DNA of 64,000 bases from NCBI RefSeq assembly GCF_001984155.1, contig NZ_MTQO01000052.1, positions 496,001 through 560,000 on the forward strand, given 5' to 3'. How positions within the stretch are numbered: position 1 is the stretch's first letter; each line of letters opens with the position of its first letter. A program made the translations under genes and the position numbers. Below, piece by piece: positions 7,957 through 16,909 of the stretch. The notes below the pieces were generated by a model that saw nothing but the letters and a program-made list of their open reading frames with translations, did no database searches and was not told the DNA's origin. The DNA comes from Actinosynnema sp. ALI-1.44. Lineage in GTDB: Bacteria > Actinomycetota > Actinomycetes > Mycobacteriales > Pseudonocardiaceae.

Positions 7957-7981
7957 AGCGTTGGACGCCGACTGGACTACG
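7934..7981 (-). promoter_or_regulatory. Second SARP-type repeat promoter (upstream of the DUF4394 remnant)
   Basis: Three GTCCA-type units at 11-bp period (plus strand ATTGGACG 7949-7956, GTTGGACG 7960-7967, ACTGGACT 7971-7978), then a 9-nt spacer and minus-strand TAGCCT (7939-7934). The arrangement matches the intact DUF4394 promoter nearly base for base over GA-GCTAT-CGCCG. It could also act on the divergent secreted gene starting at 8051. Besides this and the remnant, I see nothing else in 7611-8050. Confidence 0.5.
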
Positions 7982-8050
7982 CAGATCGGTCCCTTGCGGG
8001 CGTCGGGCACAAGCAGCACATTGGGGCGACACAGGAATCGAGAGGACGAC

Positions 8051-8488
8051 GTGAAGACAGCCAGAGTTACGGTGATGGCGCTCTGCGCGGCGGTTTCCGT
8101 CGTGGGTATCCCGTCGACCGCGAGTGCGGGGGTGTTTCCGGCGGCACAGGCGTGTTCAACGGCTCCCTACACCGCCGAGGTGCCGCTGCGGTACCAGGAT
8201 TTGTGGACCTACACCTTCAAAGCGACGTGGTGCGCGGAGGAAGCAAGGATCGTCTGGGCGGAGGTGGCGGTCACGCACGAGGAGCACAGCGAGACCTGCA
8301 CCTGGATCGGCCGCTTGGAGGAATGGACCACGCGGGATCCGGGTACCGGTGCCTGGACTGTGTTCGACATGAGCGAGTACTCGTGCAGGACCGGGGCGGG
8401 CACAGCTCCGAAGGGCTGGACCCCGTGGGCCATGGTCACCGTGCAACCGGACGGCATCAGCATCGTGAAGGGCAAGGGATACGAGTAG
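8051..8488 (+). CDS. Small secreted protein of unknown function
   Basis: A 145-residue exported protein. The signal peptide is VKTARVTVMALCAAVSVVG ending near ASAGVFPA. The mature part is about 115 residues with five cysteines (in QACSTAP, TWCAEE, ETCTW, YSCRTG) and many aromatic residues, suggesting a small disulphide-stabilised extracellular domain. The start is GTG at 8051 with GAGAGGA close upstream. It ends 9 bp from the convergent SARP gene. No family is recognised. Confidence 0.68.
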   Translation: MKTARVTVMALCAAVSVVGIPSTASAGVFPAAQACSTAPYTAEVPLRYQDLWTYTFKATWCAEEARIVWAEVAVTHEEHSETCTWIGRLEEWTTRDPGTGAWTVFDMSEYSCRTGAGTAPKGWTPWAMVTVQPDGISIVKGKGYE

Positions 8489-8497
8489 TAGCGCGCA

Positions 8498-11400
8498 CTA
8501 AGCCCGCGCTCGCGTTTCAGACGCGGCCTGGACGAGGACGGTGCGGGCATCGACCTCGCCGAGGTGGTGCCCGGTCTCGCAGTGGATGGCCACGGCGCGG
8601 CGGGCGTGGTCGGCGGCATCCTCCCTCTTGCCCTGAGCCAGGAGGATCCCGGCGATCGCGTTCGTCGCACGGCCCTGTAGCGCTCGATACCTCGCTCGCT
8701 TGGCGAGCGTGAGGGCGCGCTGGGCGCGCTCGATGTCCGCGGTGGCCGTAGCCATGCTGATGAGGATGTCGACCTCCGGATACCTGTCGCCGGTCTCGCG
8801 GATCAGATCGAGTGCCGCACGGTAGTGGCGGATCGCGTCCTGCCGGTGGCCCAGACGCAGGCGCGTGGTGGCGAGCGCGGCGAGGGCCTCCGCACCGGCC
8901 CGGGGATCATCGGTCTCCTCGGCCAGCGTGAGACCGGCCCGCGCGTGGTCGAGAGCGTCGGTCAAGCGACCGAGGTCGCCGTACGTCACGGCCAGAAGGC
9001 TGTGTGTCTCGGCCGCGCCGCTCAGGTTCCCGGCCTCCCTGTTCAGGACAAGCGCCTGGGTGAGCAGGTCGCGCGCCTCGGTCAGCAACCCACGCACGCG
9101 CTGCACCTGGCCGAGGTTGTTGAGGTTCATCGCCTCGCCGTAGCGGGACCCGATCCGGCGATGCAGGGCCAGCGCACGGGTGTAGTGCTCGACTGCCCGG
9201 GACAGCCGTCCCATCTCCCACTGGACCACACCGAGATTGCCGAGGACGACGGCCTCGCCTGCCACCTGGCCGATCTGGCGGCTGAGCGCCAGTCCACGGC
9301 CGAGCCGGGTCGCGGCGGCGGCCAGCTGCCCCGACTGCCGGTACACGTACGCGAGGTTGCAGAGCAAGGCCGCTTGCGCCTCCACCCAACCGGCTCGCCG
9401 GGCGATCAGGATCCCGTGCGCGTAGTGCCGGACGGCCTGCCTGTACCGGCCCTGGCGGAAACGCAGATCAGCGAGGCTGAGCCGGGTGACTGCCCGTGCG
9501 CGGGGCTCCCCGGCCTCGTCGGCCGCGGCCAGTCCGGCTTCGGCCGTCGCCTGCCATTCCACCCGGCGCAGGCACATCCAGAAATAGCCACGCAGGACGT
9601 CGGCGAGTTGCCAGGCCATCGGGCGCGGCCCGGCTTGCGCGGCGCTGCGGACAGCCGCCACGAGGTTGTCACGCTCGGCGTCCAGCCAGCTCGACGCCCC
9701 GGCCAGATCGGTGATACCCGCGGGCATGCGCGCCGTGCGGGTCACCGTCTCGGGCACCGGCAGCCGCAGCATGTGCGGGTAGAGCAGCCGCGCTGCGCCG
9801 TCGACCGCGTTCAGGTACCAGTCGTACAGCCGATGCAGGGCGGCCTCGCGTTCCGCCGCGGATTCCTGCTGGTGCGCTTGTTCGGCCGCGTACCGGCGCA
9901 GCAGATCGTGGAAGCGGTAGCGGCCCGGCACGTGGTGCTCGACGAGGTGCGCGGCGGCAAGCCGGTCCAACAGGTGACTTGCCTGTCGCGGGTCCGTACC
10001 GGCGAGTGCGGCGGCTGCCTCGGCACTGACGTCAGCGCCGGAGGCCAGGCTGAGCAGGCGGAACAGCCGTTGCGCCGCACCAGGCAACGCGGCGTAGGAA
10101 AGGTCGAACGCCGTCCGCACCGCGGTTTGCTCGTCGCCCCGCACCGCGAGGGCGGCCAGCAGGTTGCCTTCGCGCAGTTCCTTCGCGTATTCCTCGATGC
10201 CGCATCCCGGGCGGTCGGCGAGGTTGGCAGCCGCCACCCGCAAGGCGAGCGGAAGGTGGGCGCACAGCTCGGCGAACTCGACGGCCGCCGCGTGCTCGGC
10301 GCGGATCCGCTCGGGTCCCAGGACATCCGCGAGCACCTCCACGGCCTCTTTGGGGCTGAGCACCTCGAGCGTGAACTGGCGGGCGCCGTGCATGGCGACA
10401 AGACCCGCCATGCGTTCCCGGCCGGTCACCACCACCAGACACCCCGGGCCCGCGGGCAGCAGCGGCCGGACCTGATCCGGACCAGCGACGTTGTCCAGGA
10501 GAACCAGCGTTCTCCGGTCCACCATCAAGGTGCGGTAGAGCGCCGACGCGGTCTCCACGTCGAGGGGTACCCGCTCGACGGGAACGTCCAATGCGGACAG
10601 GAACTGGGCGAGGACCTCGATCGGCTGCGCGGGCTCACCGTGTGTGTGCCCGCGCAGGTTGGCGTGCAACTGCCCGTCCGGGAACCGGTCCCGGACGCGG
10701 TGGGCCCAGTGCACGGCGAGTGCGGTCTTCCCGACCCCCGCGGTGCCGGAGATCGCCGCGATCGTGACCGCCCCGCCCGACCGGCCGCTCTCCGACAGCA
10801 GTGTGTCCAGTGCGGACAGTTGGGTGGCTCTGCCGGTGAATCCGCGCGGTTCCGCGGGCAACTGCCTCGGCACCTGGTGCACAGGCCGGGGCCCGCCTGT
10901 CGAGCCGGTGGCGCCACCGCCGTACAGGAGCGCGGCGTGGGCGGCGAGCAACTCCGGCCCGGGGTCGACCCCGAGTTCCTCGACGAGCCGGTCGCGGACC
11001 TCGTGGTAGGTCCGAAAAGCTTTGGCCCGTTGCCCGACGGCGTGGTAAGCGCGGATCAGGCGGGCTTGCGCGGACTCGTCAAGCGGCTGGTCGACGGCTG
11101 CTTCGGTGAGGTCGACCAGCACGTCGGCGGCGGCGCCGGTCGCGAGCATCGCGTCGCCGTACCTGGCCAGCACCTCCCTGCGTTCGATGACCAGCGAAAC
11201 GACCTTCGGATGCGTGGCGAGAAAGGGGATGTCGGCCAGTGGCCGACCACGCCACAACCGCAGTGCCGCACCAAGCAACTCCGCGGCGCGGGCCGTGTCG
11301 CCGCTGCGGTGTGCGTCGGTCGCCTCGGCGACGAGCCGCCGGACACGCAGCAGATCGACGTCCACGGCATCCCAGCGCACGGCGTAGCCGTCACCCACGT

Positions 11401-11677
11401 GCGGCAGGATCTCGCTGCTGGTGCGTGGTGGGCGGTCGGGCTCCAGCAGCCTGCGCAGGTGCTTGACGTGCGTCTGCAGCACGTTCACCGCGCTCCGGGG
11501 TGGTCGGTCACCCCACAGCGCGTCCATCAGTTCGTGTTTCGCCACCGCCTCGCCACCGGCGAGCACGAGCAACCCCAGCACCGCCCGTCGGCCTGGCGGG
11601 CCGAGTTCGAGTTCCGAGTCGTCGTGCCATACCCGCAGCGAACCCAGCACCTGGATCCGGACAGACCTTCTTGCCAC
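8498..11677 (-). CDS. AfsR/SARP-family transcriptional regulator (BTAD, NB-ARC, TPR)
   Basis: A 1059-residue cytoplasmic regulator with the AfsR layout. Residues 1-90 form a winged-helix OmpR-type DNA-binding domain (VRIQVLGSLRVW through LQTHVKHLRRLLE). Residues 90-235 form the bacterial transcriptional activation domain with EELGVDPGPELLAAHAALL. Next is an NB-ARC ATPase with Walker A GTAGVGKTAL, and then about ten tetratricopeptide repeats to the end. AfsR-type proteins activate secondary-metabolite and developmental genes by binding 11-bp-period repeats. I place the start at GTG 11677 because TACGTT lies 7 nt before it, indicating a leaderless transcript. The frame is open to TTG 11728, which lacks a ribosome site. 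Candidate targets lie at 7650-7981. Confidence 0.9.
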   Translation of the reverse strand: MARRSVRIQVLGSLRVWHDDSELELGPPGRRAVLGLLVLAGGEAVAKHELMDALWGDRPPRSAVNVLQTHVKHLRRLLEPDRPPRTSSEILPHVGDGYAVRWDAVDVDLLRVRRLVAEATDAHRSGDTARAAELLGAALRLWRGRPLADIPFLATHPKVVSLVIERREVLARYGDAMLATGAAADVLVDLTEAAVDQPLDESAQARLIRAYHAVGQRAKAFRTYHEVRDRLVEELGVDPGPELLAAHAALLYGGGATGSTGGPRPVHQVPRQLPAEPRGFTGRATQLSALDTLLSESGRSGGAVTIAAISGTAGVGKTALAVHWAHRVRDRFPDGQLHANLRGHTHGEPAQPIEVLAQFLSALDVPVERVPLDVETASALYRTLMVDRRTLVLLDNVAGPDQVRPLLPAGPGCLVVVTGRERMAGLVAMHGARQFTLEVLSPKEAVEVLADVLGPERIRAEHAAAVEFAELCAHLPLALRVAAANLADRPGCGIEEYAKELREGNLLAALAVRGDEQTAVRTAFDLSYAALPGAAQRLFRLLSLASGADVSAEAAAALAGTDPRQASHLLDRLAAAHLVEHHVPGRYRFHDLLRRYAAEQAHQQESAAEREAALHRLYDWYLNAVDGAARLLYPHMLRLPVPETVTRTARMPAGITDLAGASSWLDAERDNLVAAVRSAAQAGPRPMAWQLADVLRGYFWMCLRRVEWQATAEAGLAAADEAGEPRARAVTRLSLADLRFRQGRYRQAVRHYAHGILIARRAGWVEAQAALLCNLAYVYRQSGQLAAAATRLGRGLALSRQIGQVAGEAVVLGNLGVVQWEMGRLSRAVEHYTRALALHRRIGSRYGEAMNLNNLGQVQRVRGLLTEARDLLTQALVLNREAGNLSGAAETHSLLAVTYGDLGRLTDALDHARAGLTLAEETDDPRAGAEALAALATTRLRLGHRQDAIRHYRAALDLIRETGDRYPEVDILISMATATADIERAQRALTLAKRARYRALQGRATNAIAGILLAQGKREDAADHARRAVAIHCETGHHLGEVDARTVLVQAASETRARA

Positions 11678-11684
11678 TGGTTGG

Positions 11685-11690
11685 AACGTA
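11685..11690 (-). promoter_or_regulatory. Leaderless -10 box of the AfsR/SARP gene
   Basis: TACGTT on the minus strand, then seven bases (CCAACCA) and GTG 11677. It decides the start codon of the regulator. Confidence 0.5.
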
Positions 11691-11764
11691 ATTCGCCGAC
11701 CGGCGTGAGACAAGGACACGCCCGACAAAGGGGTCCGCTGCGACCGGCGTAGGGCCCACTCAGG

Positions 11765-14035
11765 CTAGTGGGTCCCAACCGATTGGCTTGATCCGGCTGC
11801 GACCCACGCGGCGATCTGCGAGCGCGACGCGAACCGGAGTTTGCGGAGGATGTGGTCGACGTGGACTTCGGCGGTGCGGCGGGAGATGTCGAGCCGGACC
11901 GCGATCTCCTTGTTCGTCGCGCCCTGCGCGACCAGGTCGGCCACCTGCTGTTCCCGCTTGGTCAACGGGCTGCCGCGGTCATGGCCGGACAGCACGTATG
12001 CCGACGCGGCGGCCAGCGATGCCCCGTTGGCCGTCCCGACCGCGAACGCCTCGGCGTACCGTTGCTCACCCATGACCTGCCGCAGTTGCGCGGCACACGC
12101 CTGGTGCGGTTCGAGCCACGGCTTCGAGTCCGCGAGCAGTGAGCCGCCCACCTCCGACCAGACCCGTTCCACCACACCGAGAATCGCGGCGGCACGCTCG
12201 TTCTCCTGGTTGCCGAGCGCGATCGCGGCCAGCACCTCGGCGACCATGACGAACCCGCTCAGGTCGTTGAACCGCAGGTGCAACTGGATGCTCTCGGCCG
12301 CTTCCCGCAGACACGCGGGCAGATCGCCCAGCAGCCACTTGGCCATCGCGAGCGCGTAGTGCGCGTAGGCACGCGCCCACAGTTCCCCGTGCGGCACGGA
12401 GAACTTGATGGCCCGTTCGCCCAGTTCCAGCGCTCGCCTGCCGTCCAGGCAGAACGCCGCGGTCATGCCTCTCGCGGCGTACGGCGGGAACATCCGCGCG
12501 CCGGGGTCGGGGACGCGGTCGTAGCAGTCGATGGCCTCGGCGTAGCACTTCTCCGCACTCGGGTAGTCGCCGGTCACCAACGCGCTCGTGGCACGGCAGT
12601 ACAGCGCGAGCCACAACAGTTCGTCGTTGTCCAGCGTCCGGGCGAGGTCGACCCCCTGCTGTCCCATGTGGACGGCAGTGTGCCCCTCACCGAGGCCCGC
12701 GGTGGCGTAGGCGTTGACCGCCAACGCCTGCACGCGAAGATCGGCGGGCAGGTCGAGCTTGAGCACCCGGTCGAGCCAGCGGCGCCCCTCACCGAAGAAC
12801 CCGCAGTTGAGCCAGTAGAAGTGCAGGCTCACGGCCAGCCGCGCGCCGGTCAGCCCGTCGCCGTCGGTCAGGCCGGACTCCAGCGCCGACCGGATGTTGG
12901 CGTGTTCCCTGCGGGTCTGCGCGACCAGCTCGAGCTGCCTGTGCCCGAACCACTCCGCGGCGAGCCCGCGGCCGAACTCCATGAAGTACCGGCTGTGCCT
13001 CGCGCGGAACTCGGCCAGGTGCCCGGACTGGTGCAGCCGTTCGACGCCGTACTGCCGGATCGTGTCCAGCATCCGGTAGCGGGCGATGTCCTGGTCGCCG
13101 GTGCGGATCAGCACCGACTTGTCGACGAGGTCCGCGATCAGCGTCAGGATCTCGAACCGGTCGATGTCGCACACCTCAGCCGCGGCGGCGAGGGTGAACC
13201 CGCCGTCGAACACCGAGAGCCTCGCCCACAGCTGCCGTTCCTCCGGCGAACACAGCTCGTAGCTCCATTCGACCGTGGCGGTGAGGGTCTGGTGGCGTTC
13301 CGGTTTGGTCTGCTCGCCGCGTGAGAGCAGCCGGAACCGGTCGTCGATGTTGGTCAGCAGCTCGTTGAGCGACAACACCCGCAGCCACACGACCGCCAGC
13401 TCGATGGCCAACGGCATGCCGTCGAGCCGTTGGCAGATCTTGACGACTGTCTCCTGGTTGTCCGCGTCCACCTGGAAACGGGGCGCCGCGGCGGAAGCGC
13501 GGTCGGCGAACAACGTCACCGCGTCGGTGTCTCCGACGAGCTTGCCGTTGCGCACCTGCGGAACCGGCAGCGGGTTGACCGGCAGCAACTGCTCGCCGCC
13601 GACGCCGAGGACGTGCCTGCTGGTGGCCAGGATCCGGACGTCCGGCGCGGCTTCGAGGATCTCGCCGACCAGCGTCCCGCACGCCCGCACCATGTGCTCG
13701 CAGTTGTCGAGCACCAGCAGCAACGACTTGTCCTTGAGGAAGTCGACCACTCGGCTGGTGGGTTCGTCCGGCACGTCCCGCAGGCCCAGCTCGGCGGCGA
13801 CGGTCTGCGCGAGCAGTCCCGGATCGCGCAACGAGTCCAGCGCGACGAACCGGAACTCGTCGGGGTGGTCCTGGGCGACGCGGGTGGCCAGTCGCGTCTT
13901 GCCCGCACCGCCCGGACCGATCAGCGTGACGAGCCTGCTCGCGGCGAGCCTGCGGCGGACCTGGTCGACCTCGGCCTGCCGTCCCACGAAGCTCGTCACG
14001 TCAGGCAGGATGCTCACCACAATCCGGAGGCACAT
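11765..14035 (-). CDS. LuxR-type regulator with NB-ARC ATPase domain
   Basis: A 756-residue STAND-type regulator. The N-terminal AAA/NB-ARC domain begins at LPDVTSFVGRQAEVDQV, carries Walker A GPGGAGKTRL and a Walker B-like KSLLLVLDNCEH, and is followed by a winged-helix and helical-repeat region (about 300-680). The C-terminus is a LuxR helix-turn-helix (LTKREQQVADLVAQGATNKE and a recognition helix with RRTAEVHVDHIL). These ATPases are thought to oligomerise on DNA once an unknown signal permits ATP exchange. TAGCAT lies 12 nt before the ATG, so the 5' leader is very short. GTG codons 6 and 7 are alternative starts. It is 87 bp upstream of the SARP gene, co-oriented. Confidence 0.87.
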   Translation of the reverse strand: MCLRIVVSILPDVTSFVGRQAEVDQVRRRLAASRLVTLIGPGGAGKTRLATRVAQDHPDEFRFVALDSLRDPGLLAQTVAAELGLRDVPDEPTSRVVDFLKDKSLLLVLDNCEHMVRACGTLVGEILEAAPDVRILATSRHVLGVGGEQLLPVNPLPVPQVRNGKLVGDTDAVTLFADRASAAAPRFQVDADNQETVVKICQRLDGMPLAIELAVVWLRVLSLNELLTNIDDRFRLLSRGEQTKPERHQTLTATVEWSYELCSPEERQLWARLSVFDGGFTLAAAAEVCDIDRFEILTLIADLVDKSVLIRTGDQDIARYRMLDTIRQYGVERLHQSGHLAEFRARHSRYFMEFGRGLAAEWFGHRQLELVAQTRREHANIRSALESGLTDGDGLTGARLAVSLHFYWLNCGFFGEGRRWLDRVLKLDLPADLRVQALAVNAYATAGLGEGHTAVHMGQQGVDLARTLDNDELLWLALYCRATSALVTGDYPSAEKCYAEAIDCYDRVPDPGARMFPPYAARGMTAAFCLDGRRALELGERAIKFSVPHGELWARAYAHYALAMAKWLLGDLPACLREAAESIQLHLRFNDLSGFVMVAEVLAAIALGNQENERAAAILGVVERVWSEVGGSLLADSKPWLEPHQACAAQLRQVMGEQRYAEAFAVGTANGASLAAASAYVLSGHDRGSPLTKREQQVADLVAQGATNKEIAVRLDISRRTAEVHVDHILRKLRFASRSQIAAWVAAGSSQSVGTH

Positions 14036-14047
14036 CAGGACGTGAGG

Positions 14048-14053
14048 ATGCTA
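14048..14053 (-). promoter_or_regulatory. Probable -10 box of the LuxR-type regulator gene
   Basis: TAGCAT on the minus strand, 12 nt before the ATG at 14035, predicting a leader of only about 6 nt. Confidence 0.4.
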
Positions 14054-14111
14054 CCCGCGTCGGCTGTACCCGACCGAGTGAACCTGATGCGCCAACCGTG
14101 TCAGTGCGTGG

Positions 14112-15335
14112 TTACGCCAGGCAGGCCTCCGAGCTGAGCTTGGCGAGGTCGTCCGCCACGAGGACGTGGCCGCGTTTGGTCAGGCCGCGAATCGCCTGAC
14201 GTGCCAACGGATCGAACCGCAGATCGGCGGGCGCCAGCGCGGCGATCCGGTTGAGCGCGAACACCGCCGCGACGTCGTCACGGGTCCGCGTGTACGCGAA
14301 TGCCATCGTGACCAGGTAGCGCACCTGCGAGCCGATCGGCACGCCCTGCGGCAACGACACGCCACGGGCCAGCCGCAGCGCCTTGTCCAGTCTGCCGAGC
14401 CGGACCAGCATCCGGACTTCCCTGATCCCGATCTCGGTCGGTCCACAGTAGATGGACGAGACGATCTCGTCGCGGCCGCGCCGCTGCGCGACCGCCTTGG
14501 CGGCGGTGTGCAGCGCGAACGCCTCGTCGGGCTGGTTGTCGGCCGCCGCGGCCTCCGCCGCCTGCAGCAGCAGCGCCGCCTTGATCGTCTCGTCCCGGTC
14601 GCCGGTGAGGCGCTCGGCGCAGTCGACCGCGAACTGCCGGGCCTGCGGCAGGTAGCCCATGGCCCGCATGCAGGCCGCGCGGTGCACCGACGCCGCGCCC
14701 CACAAGGCTGGTTCCCCCGGCGCCGGGTCACCGGTGCCGACCGCCACGTCCAGGCACAGCTGCGAAGCCATCCACGCGAGGTGGTCGTCGTTCATCCGGT
14801 TGGCGAACGCGCAGGCCAGGCCGTATCCCTGCACCAGCGCGGCGGCGAGTTCGGCAGACCGGTCACCGGACTGCCACACCGACCGCAGCCGCTTGAGCAG
14901 GCACGGCAACAGGCTGGCCACCACGGTGTACCGGCGCGCGGATTCACGCCAGGTGGCCAGCAGGTGGTCCAGTTCCATGCACAGCCTGCCGACCGGCGGC
15001 GTGCGCACCTGCTCGGCCAGGAACAACGGCTGCATCAACACGTCACGCAGCCGCTCGGTCAGCGGGCCGCAGTTCGGCTCGTTCTTGCCGCTGTCCTCGT
15101 CGCACCAGCCGACGAACTCGGTCAGGTCCTCGATGTGCAGCACCCGCGCGAGGTGGGTGAGCACCTCGATGCTGTCGAGCTTGCGCTGGCCGCGCTCGAC
15201 CTGGCGCAGCCATTCCTCGCTGCGTCCGACGAGGTTGGCCACCACCCGGCGCGACAGACCCTGCTGCCTGCGCCGGACACCCACCCGCTCACCCAGGGTC
15301 GCGTCAACCGTGGGCTGGCCGGGCACGGCGTACAT
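14112..15335 (-). CDS. XRE-family helix-turn-helix regulator with helical-repeat C-terminus
   Basis: A 407-residue protein. Residues about 12-75 form a Cro/CI-type helix-turn-helix (LGERVGVRRRQQGLSRRVVA, then LVGRSEEWLRQVERGQRKLD). The rest is an all-helical region resembling degenerate tetratricopeptide repeats, common in actinomycete regulators that sense small ligands or peptides. The start is ATG 15335, with GGAGGTGG 9 nt upstream; an upstream in-frame ATG exists but lacks such a site. It is the first of three consecutive regulators on this strand (XRE, LuxR, SARP). Confidence 0.86.
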   Translation of the reverse strand: MYAVPGQPTVDATLGERVGVRRRQQGLSRRVVANLVGRSEEWLRQVERGQRKLDSIEVLTHLARVLHIEDLTEFVGWCDEDSGKNEPNCGPLTERLRDVLMQPLFLAEQVRTPPVGRLCMELDHLLATWRESARRYTVVASLLPCLLKRLRSVWQSGDRSAELAAALVQGYGLACAFANRMNDDHLAWMASQLCLDVAVGTGDPAPGEPALWGAASVHRAACMRAMGYLPQARQFAVDCAERLTGDRDETIKAALLLQAAEAAAADNQPDEAFALHTAAKAVAQRRGRDEIVSSIYCGPTEIGIREVRMLVRLGRLDKALRLARGVSLPQGVPIGSQVRYLVTMAFAYTRTRDDVAAVFALNRIAALAPADLRFDPLARQAIRGLTKRGHVLVADDLAKLSSEACLA

Positions 15336-15478
15336 CGAGAGCCACCTCCGTGTGGTTTCAGCGCGGGGAACCACACCGTCCCGCAGCCCGGACCCAACCA
15401 CAATTGGGCAAAACACGTAGCTCTCACGATCGGGCTACGCATGTGTCCCGTCGAGGTAAGTGTCCTCACCGACCGTGC

Positions 15479-16222
15479 TCAATATGGCCGTTCACCAGCC
15501 GCGAGCAGCGCGACCTTCCCGAACAGGTGACTCTGCGCGTCGCGCCACAGGCCCACGCCCAACGAAACCCTGGCCACCCCCAGTCGTGCCAGTCCGGCCA
15601 CGTCCGGCCCGGTGGGCAGGTACGTGGCGTTGACCGACGCCGGGGCGAGGGCGGCGGTGAAGGCCGCCAGCACCTCCTCGTCGCGCACGAGGATCGGGTA
15701 GACGCAGTCCGCGCCAGCCGCGAGGTAGGCCCGTGCCCGTTCGATCCCCTCGTCCAGCACCGCGCTCTGGTCCCGCGCGTACAGGAAGACGTCGACACGC
15801 GCGTTGATCACCAGCCCGGGGCTCGCGGCGCGCAGTGCCGCGAGCCGGTCGGCCTGCCTGGCGGCCTCCACCAGGCCGGTCCCGCCGTGGTCGGTGTCCT
15901 CGATGTTGCAACCCGCCGCGCCCACCTCGGCCAGCCGGTCGGCCAGCTCCGCCTCGGGCAGGCCGTAGCCGCCCTCGGCGTCGACGGTCAGCGGCACGGA
16001 CACCGCGCGGGCGATCCGGGCGAACGCCCCGAACGTCTCCGCGAGCGGTGTGCCGTGGTGGTCGGAGTAACCCAGTGACTCCGCCACGGCGGCGGAGCCC
16101 GTCGCGACGACCGGGAACCCGGCCCGTTCGACGAGACGCGCCGACGCGGCGTCCCACACGTTCGGCAGGACAAGGGGCGTGCCGGGCACGTGCAGTGCCC
16201 GCAACACATCACCGGCGGTCAT
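15479..16222 (-). CDS. Isocitrate lyase/phosphoenolpyruvate mutase family protein
   Basis: A 247-residue TIM-barrel enzyme of the ICL/PEP-mutase superfamily, whose members make or break C-C or P-C bonds next to a carboxylate using Mg. Visible landmarks are PLVLPNVWDAASARLVERAG at the first strand, LTVDAEGGYG (metal-binding Asp), CNIEDTDHG (the E-D metal motif) and INARVDVFL. The catalytic-loop cysteine motif of isocitrate lyase (KKCGH) is absent, so a PEP-mutase- or oxaloacetase-like lyase is more likely. Its ATG overlaps the stop of the upstream AhpD-like gene (ATGA). No phosphonate genes are nearby. Confidence 0.88.
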   Translation of the reverse strand: MTAGDVLRALHVPGTPLVLPNVWDAASARLVERAGFPVVATGSAAVAESLGYSDHHGTPLAETFGAFARIARAVSVPLTVDAEGGYGLPEAELADRLAEVGAAGCNIEDTDHGGTGLVEAARQADRLAALRAASPGLVINARVDVFLYARDQSAVLDEGIERARAYLAAGADCVYPILVRDEEVLAAFTAALAPASVNATYLPTGPDVAGLARLGVARVSLGVGLWRDAQSHLFGKVALLAAGERPY

Positions 16223-16683
16223 GCTTCGTGCTTCGGCAGCTTCGGGCGGCCGGGGACGTTGACGCGGTTCCACGCGTTGATGACCACGATCAACCACACC
16301 ACAGCCTGGTACTGGGGCTCGTTGAACACCTTCATCGCCCGGTCGTAGAGCTCGTCCGGCAGATCCTGGGTGTCGGCGAGGCGGGTGAGCACCTCGGTCA
16401 TCTCGAGCGCGACCCGCTCCTCCTCGGTGAACAGGTCGGTCTCCCGCCACGCGTCGAGCAGGAACAGCCTGCGCGGGTCCTCGCCGAGCTTGATGCTGTC
16501 GCGGGTGTGCATGTCCAGGCAGAAGGCGCAGGCGTTGAGCTGCGAGGCCCTGATCTTGATCAGTTCGAGCACGATCTGGTCGATGCCCGCGTCGAGGCCC
16601 GACTTCTCCACTTCCTGGCCCATCGCCACCAGCGCCTTGAACGCCTTGGAGATCCCCATAGTGGTCTGGATTCGCTGTGTCAT
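16219..16683 (-). CDS. Carboxymuconolactone decarboxylase/AhpD-like protein
   Basis: A 154-residue all-helical protein of the CMD/AhpD fold. The redox motif NACAFCLDMH (C-xx-C-xxx-H) marks the alkylhydroperoxidase subgroup, which reduces peroxides or thiols, rather than the true decarboxylase. LIKIRASQLNACAFC and EERVALEMTEVLTRL are typical. The start at ATG 16683 is supported by a leaderless box (TAGCGT, 7 nt upstream); a longer reading has no support. It is translationally coupled to the downstream PEP-mutase-like gene and divergent from the NmrA-like gene. Confidence 0.88.
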   Translation of the reverse strand: MTQRIQTTMGISKAFKALVAMGQEVEKSGLDAGIDQIVLELIKIRASQLNACAFCLDMHTRDSIKLGEDPRRLFLLDAWRETDLFTEEERVALEMTEVLTRLADTQDLPDELYDRAMKVFNEPQYQAVVWLIVVINAWNRVNVPGRPKLPKHEA

Positions 16684-16690
16684 GACGACA

Positions 16691-16696
16691 ACGCTA
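16691..16696 (-). promoter_or_regulatory. Leaderless -10 box of the AhpD-like gene
   Basis: TAGCGT on the minus strand, seven bases (TGTCGTC), then ATG 16683. Confidence 0.55.
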
Positions 16697-16896
16697 TCGG
16701 GAACTTGTCCACGTTCGAGGTCCAGTTTCGAGCTGCTGCCGTGGACCAGTTGTGGTGCCGCCACCGGGCAGGTCTGTGAGGATTCCGCACGGCACAGCAG
16801 GCACTGGACATTTTGGATGGTCAACATCACCACGGGATGACGAGCGGCGCGTGGCGCGGCGGGCGATTGCGGACACTCGATGTCCGTTATCGCCCA

Positions 16897-16902
16897 TAGG
16901 GT
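16897..16902 (+). promoter_or_regulatory. Leaderless -10 box of the NmrA-like gene
   Basis: TAGGGT, seven bases (CCATTCC), then ATG 16910. Together with the box at 16691-16696 it makes the 226-bp intergenic region a divergent pair of leaderless promoters. Confidence 0.55.
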
Positions 16903-16909
16903 CCATTCC

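Noticed and set aside
15479-16222. Phosphonate-biosynthesis locus signalled by the PEP-mutase-like gene
   Set aside because: No phosphonopyruvate decarboxylase or other phosphonate gene nearby; the superfamily includes many unrelated lyases.
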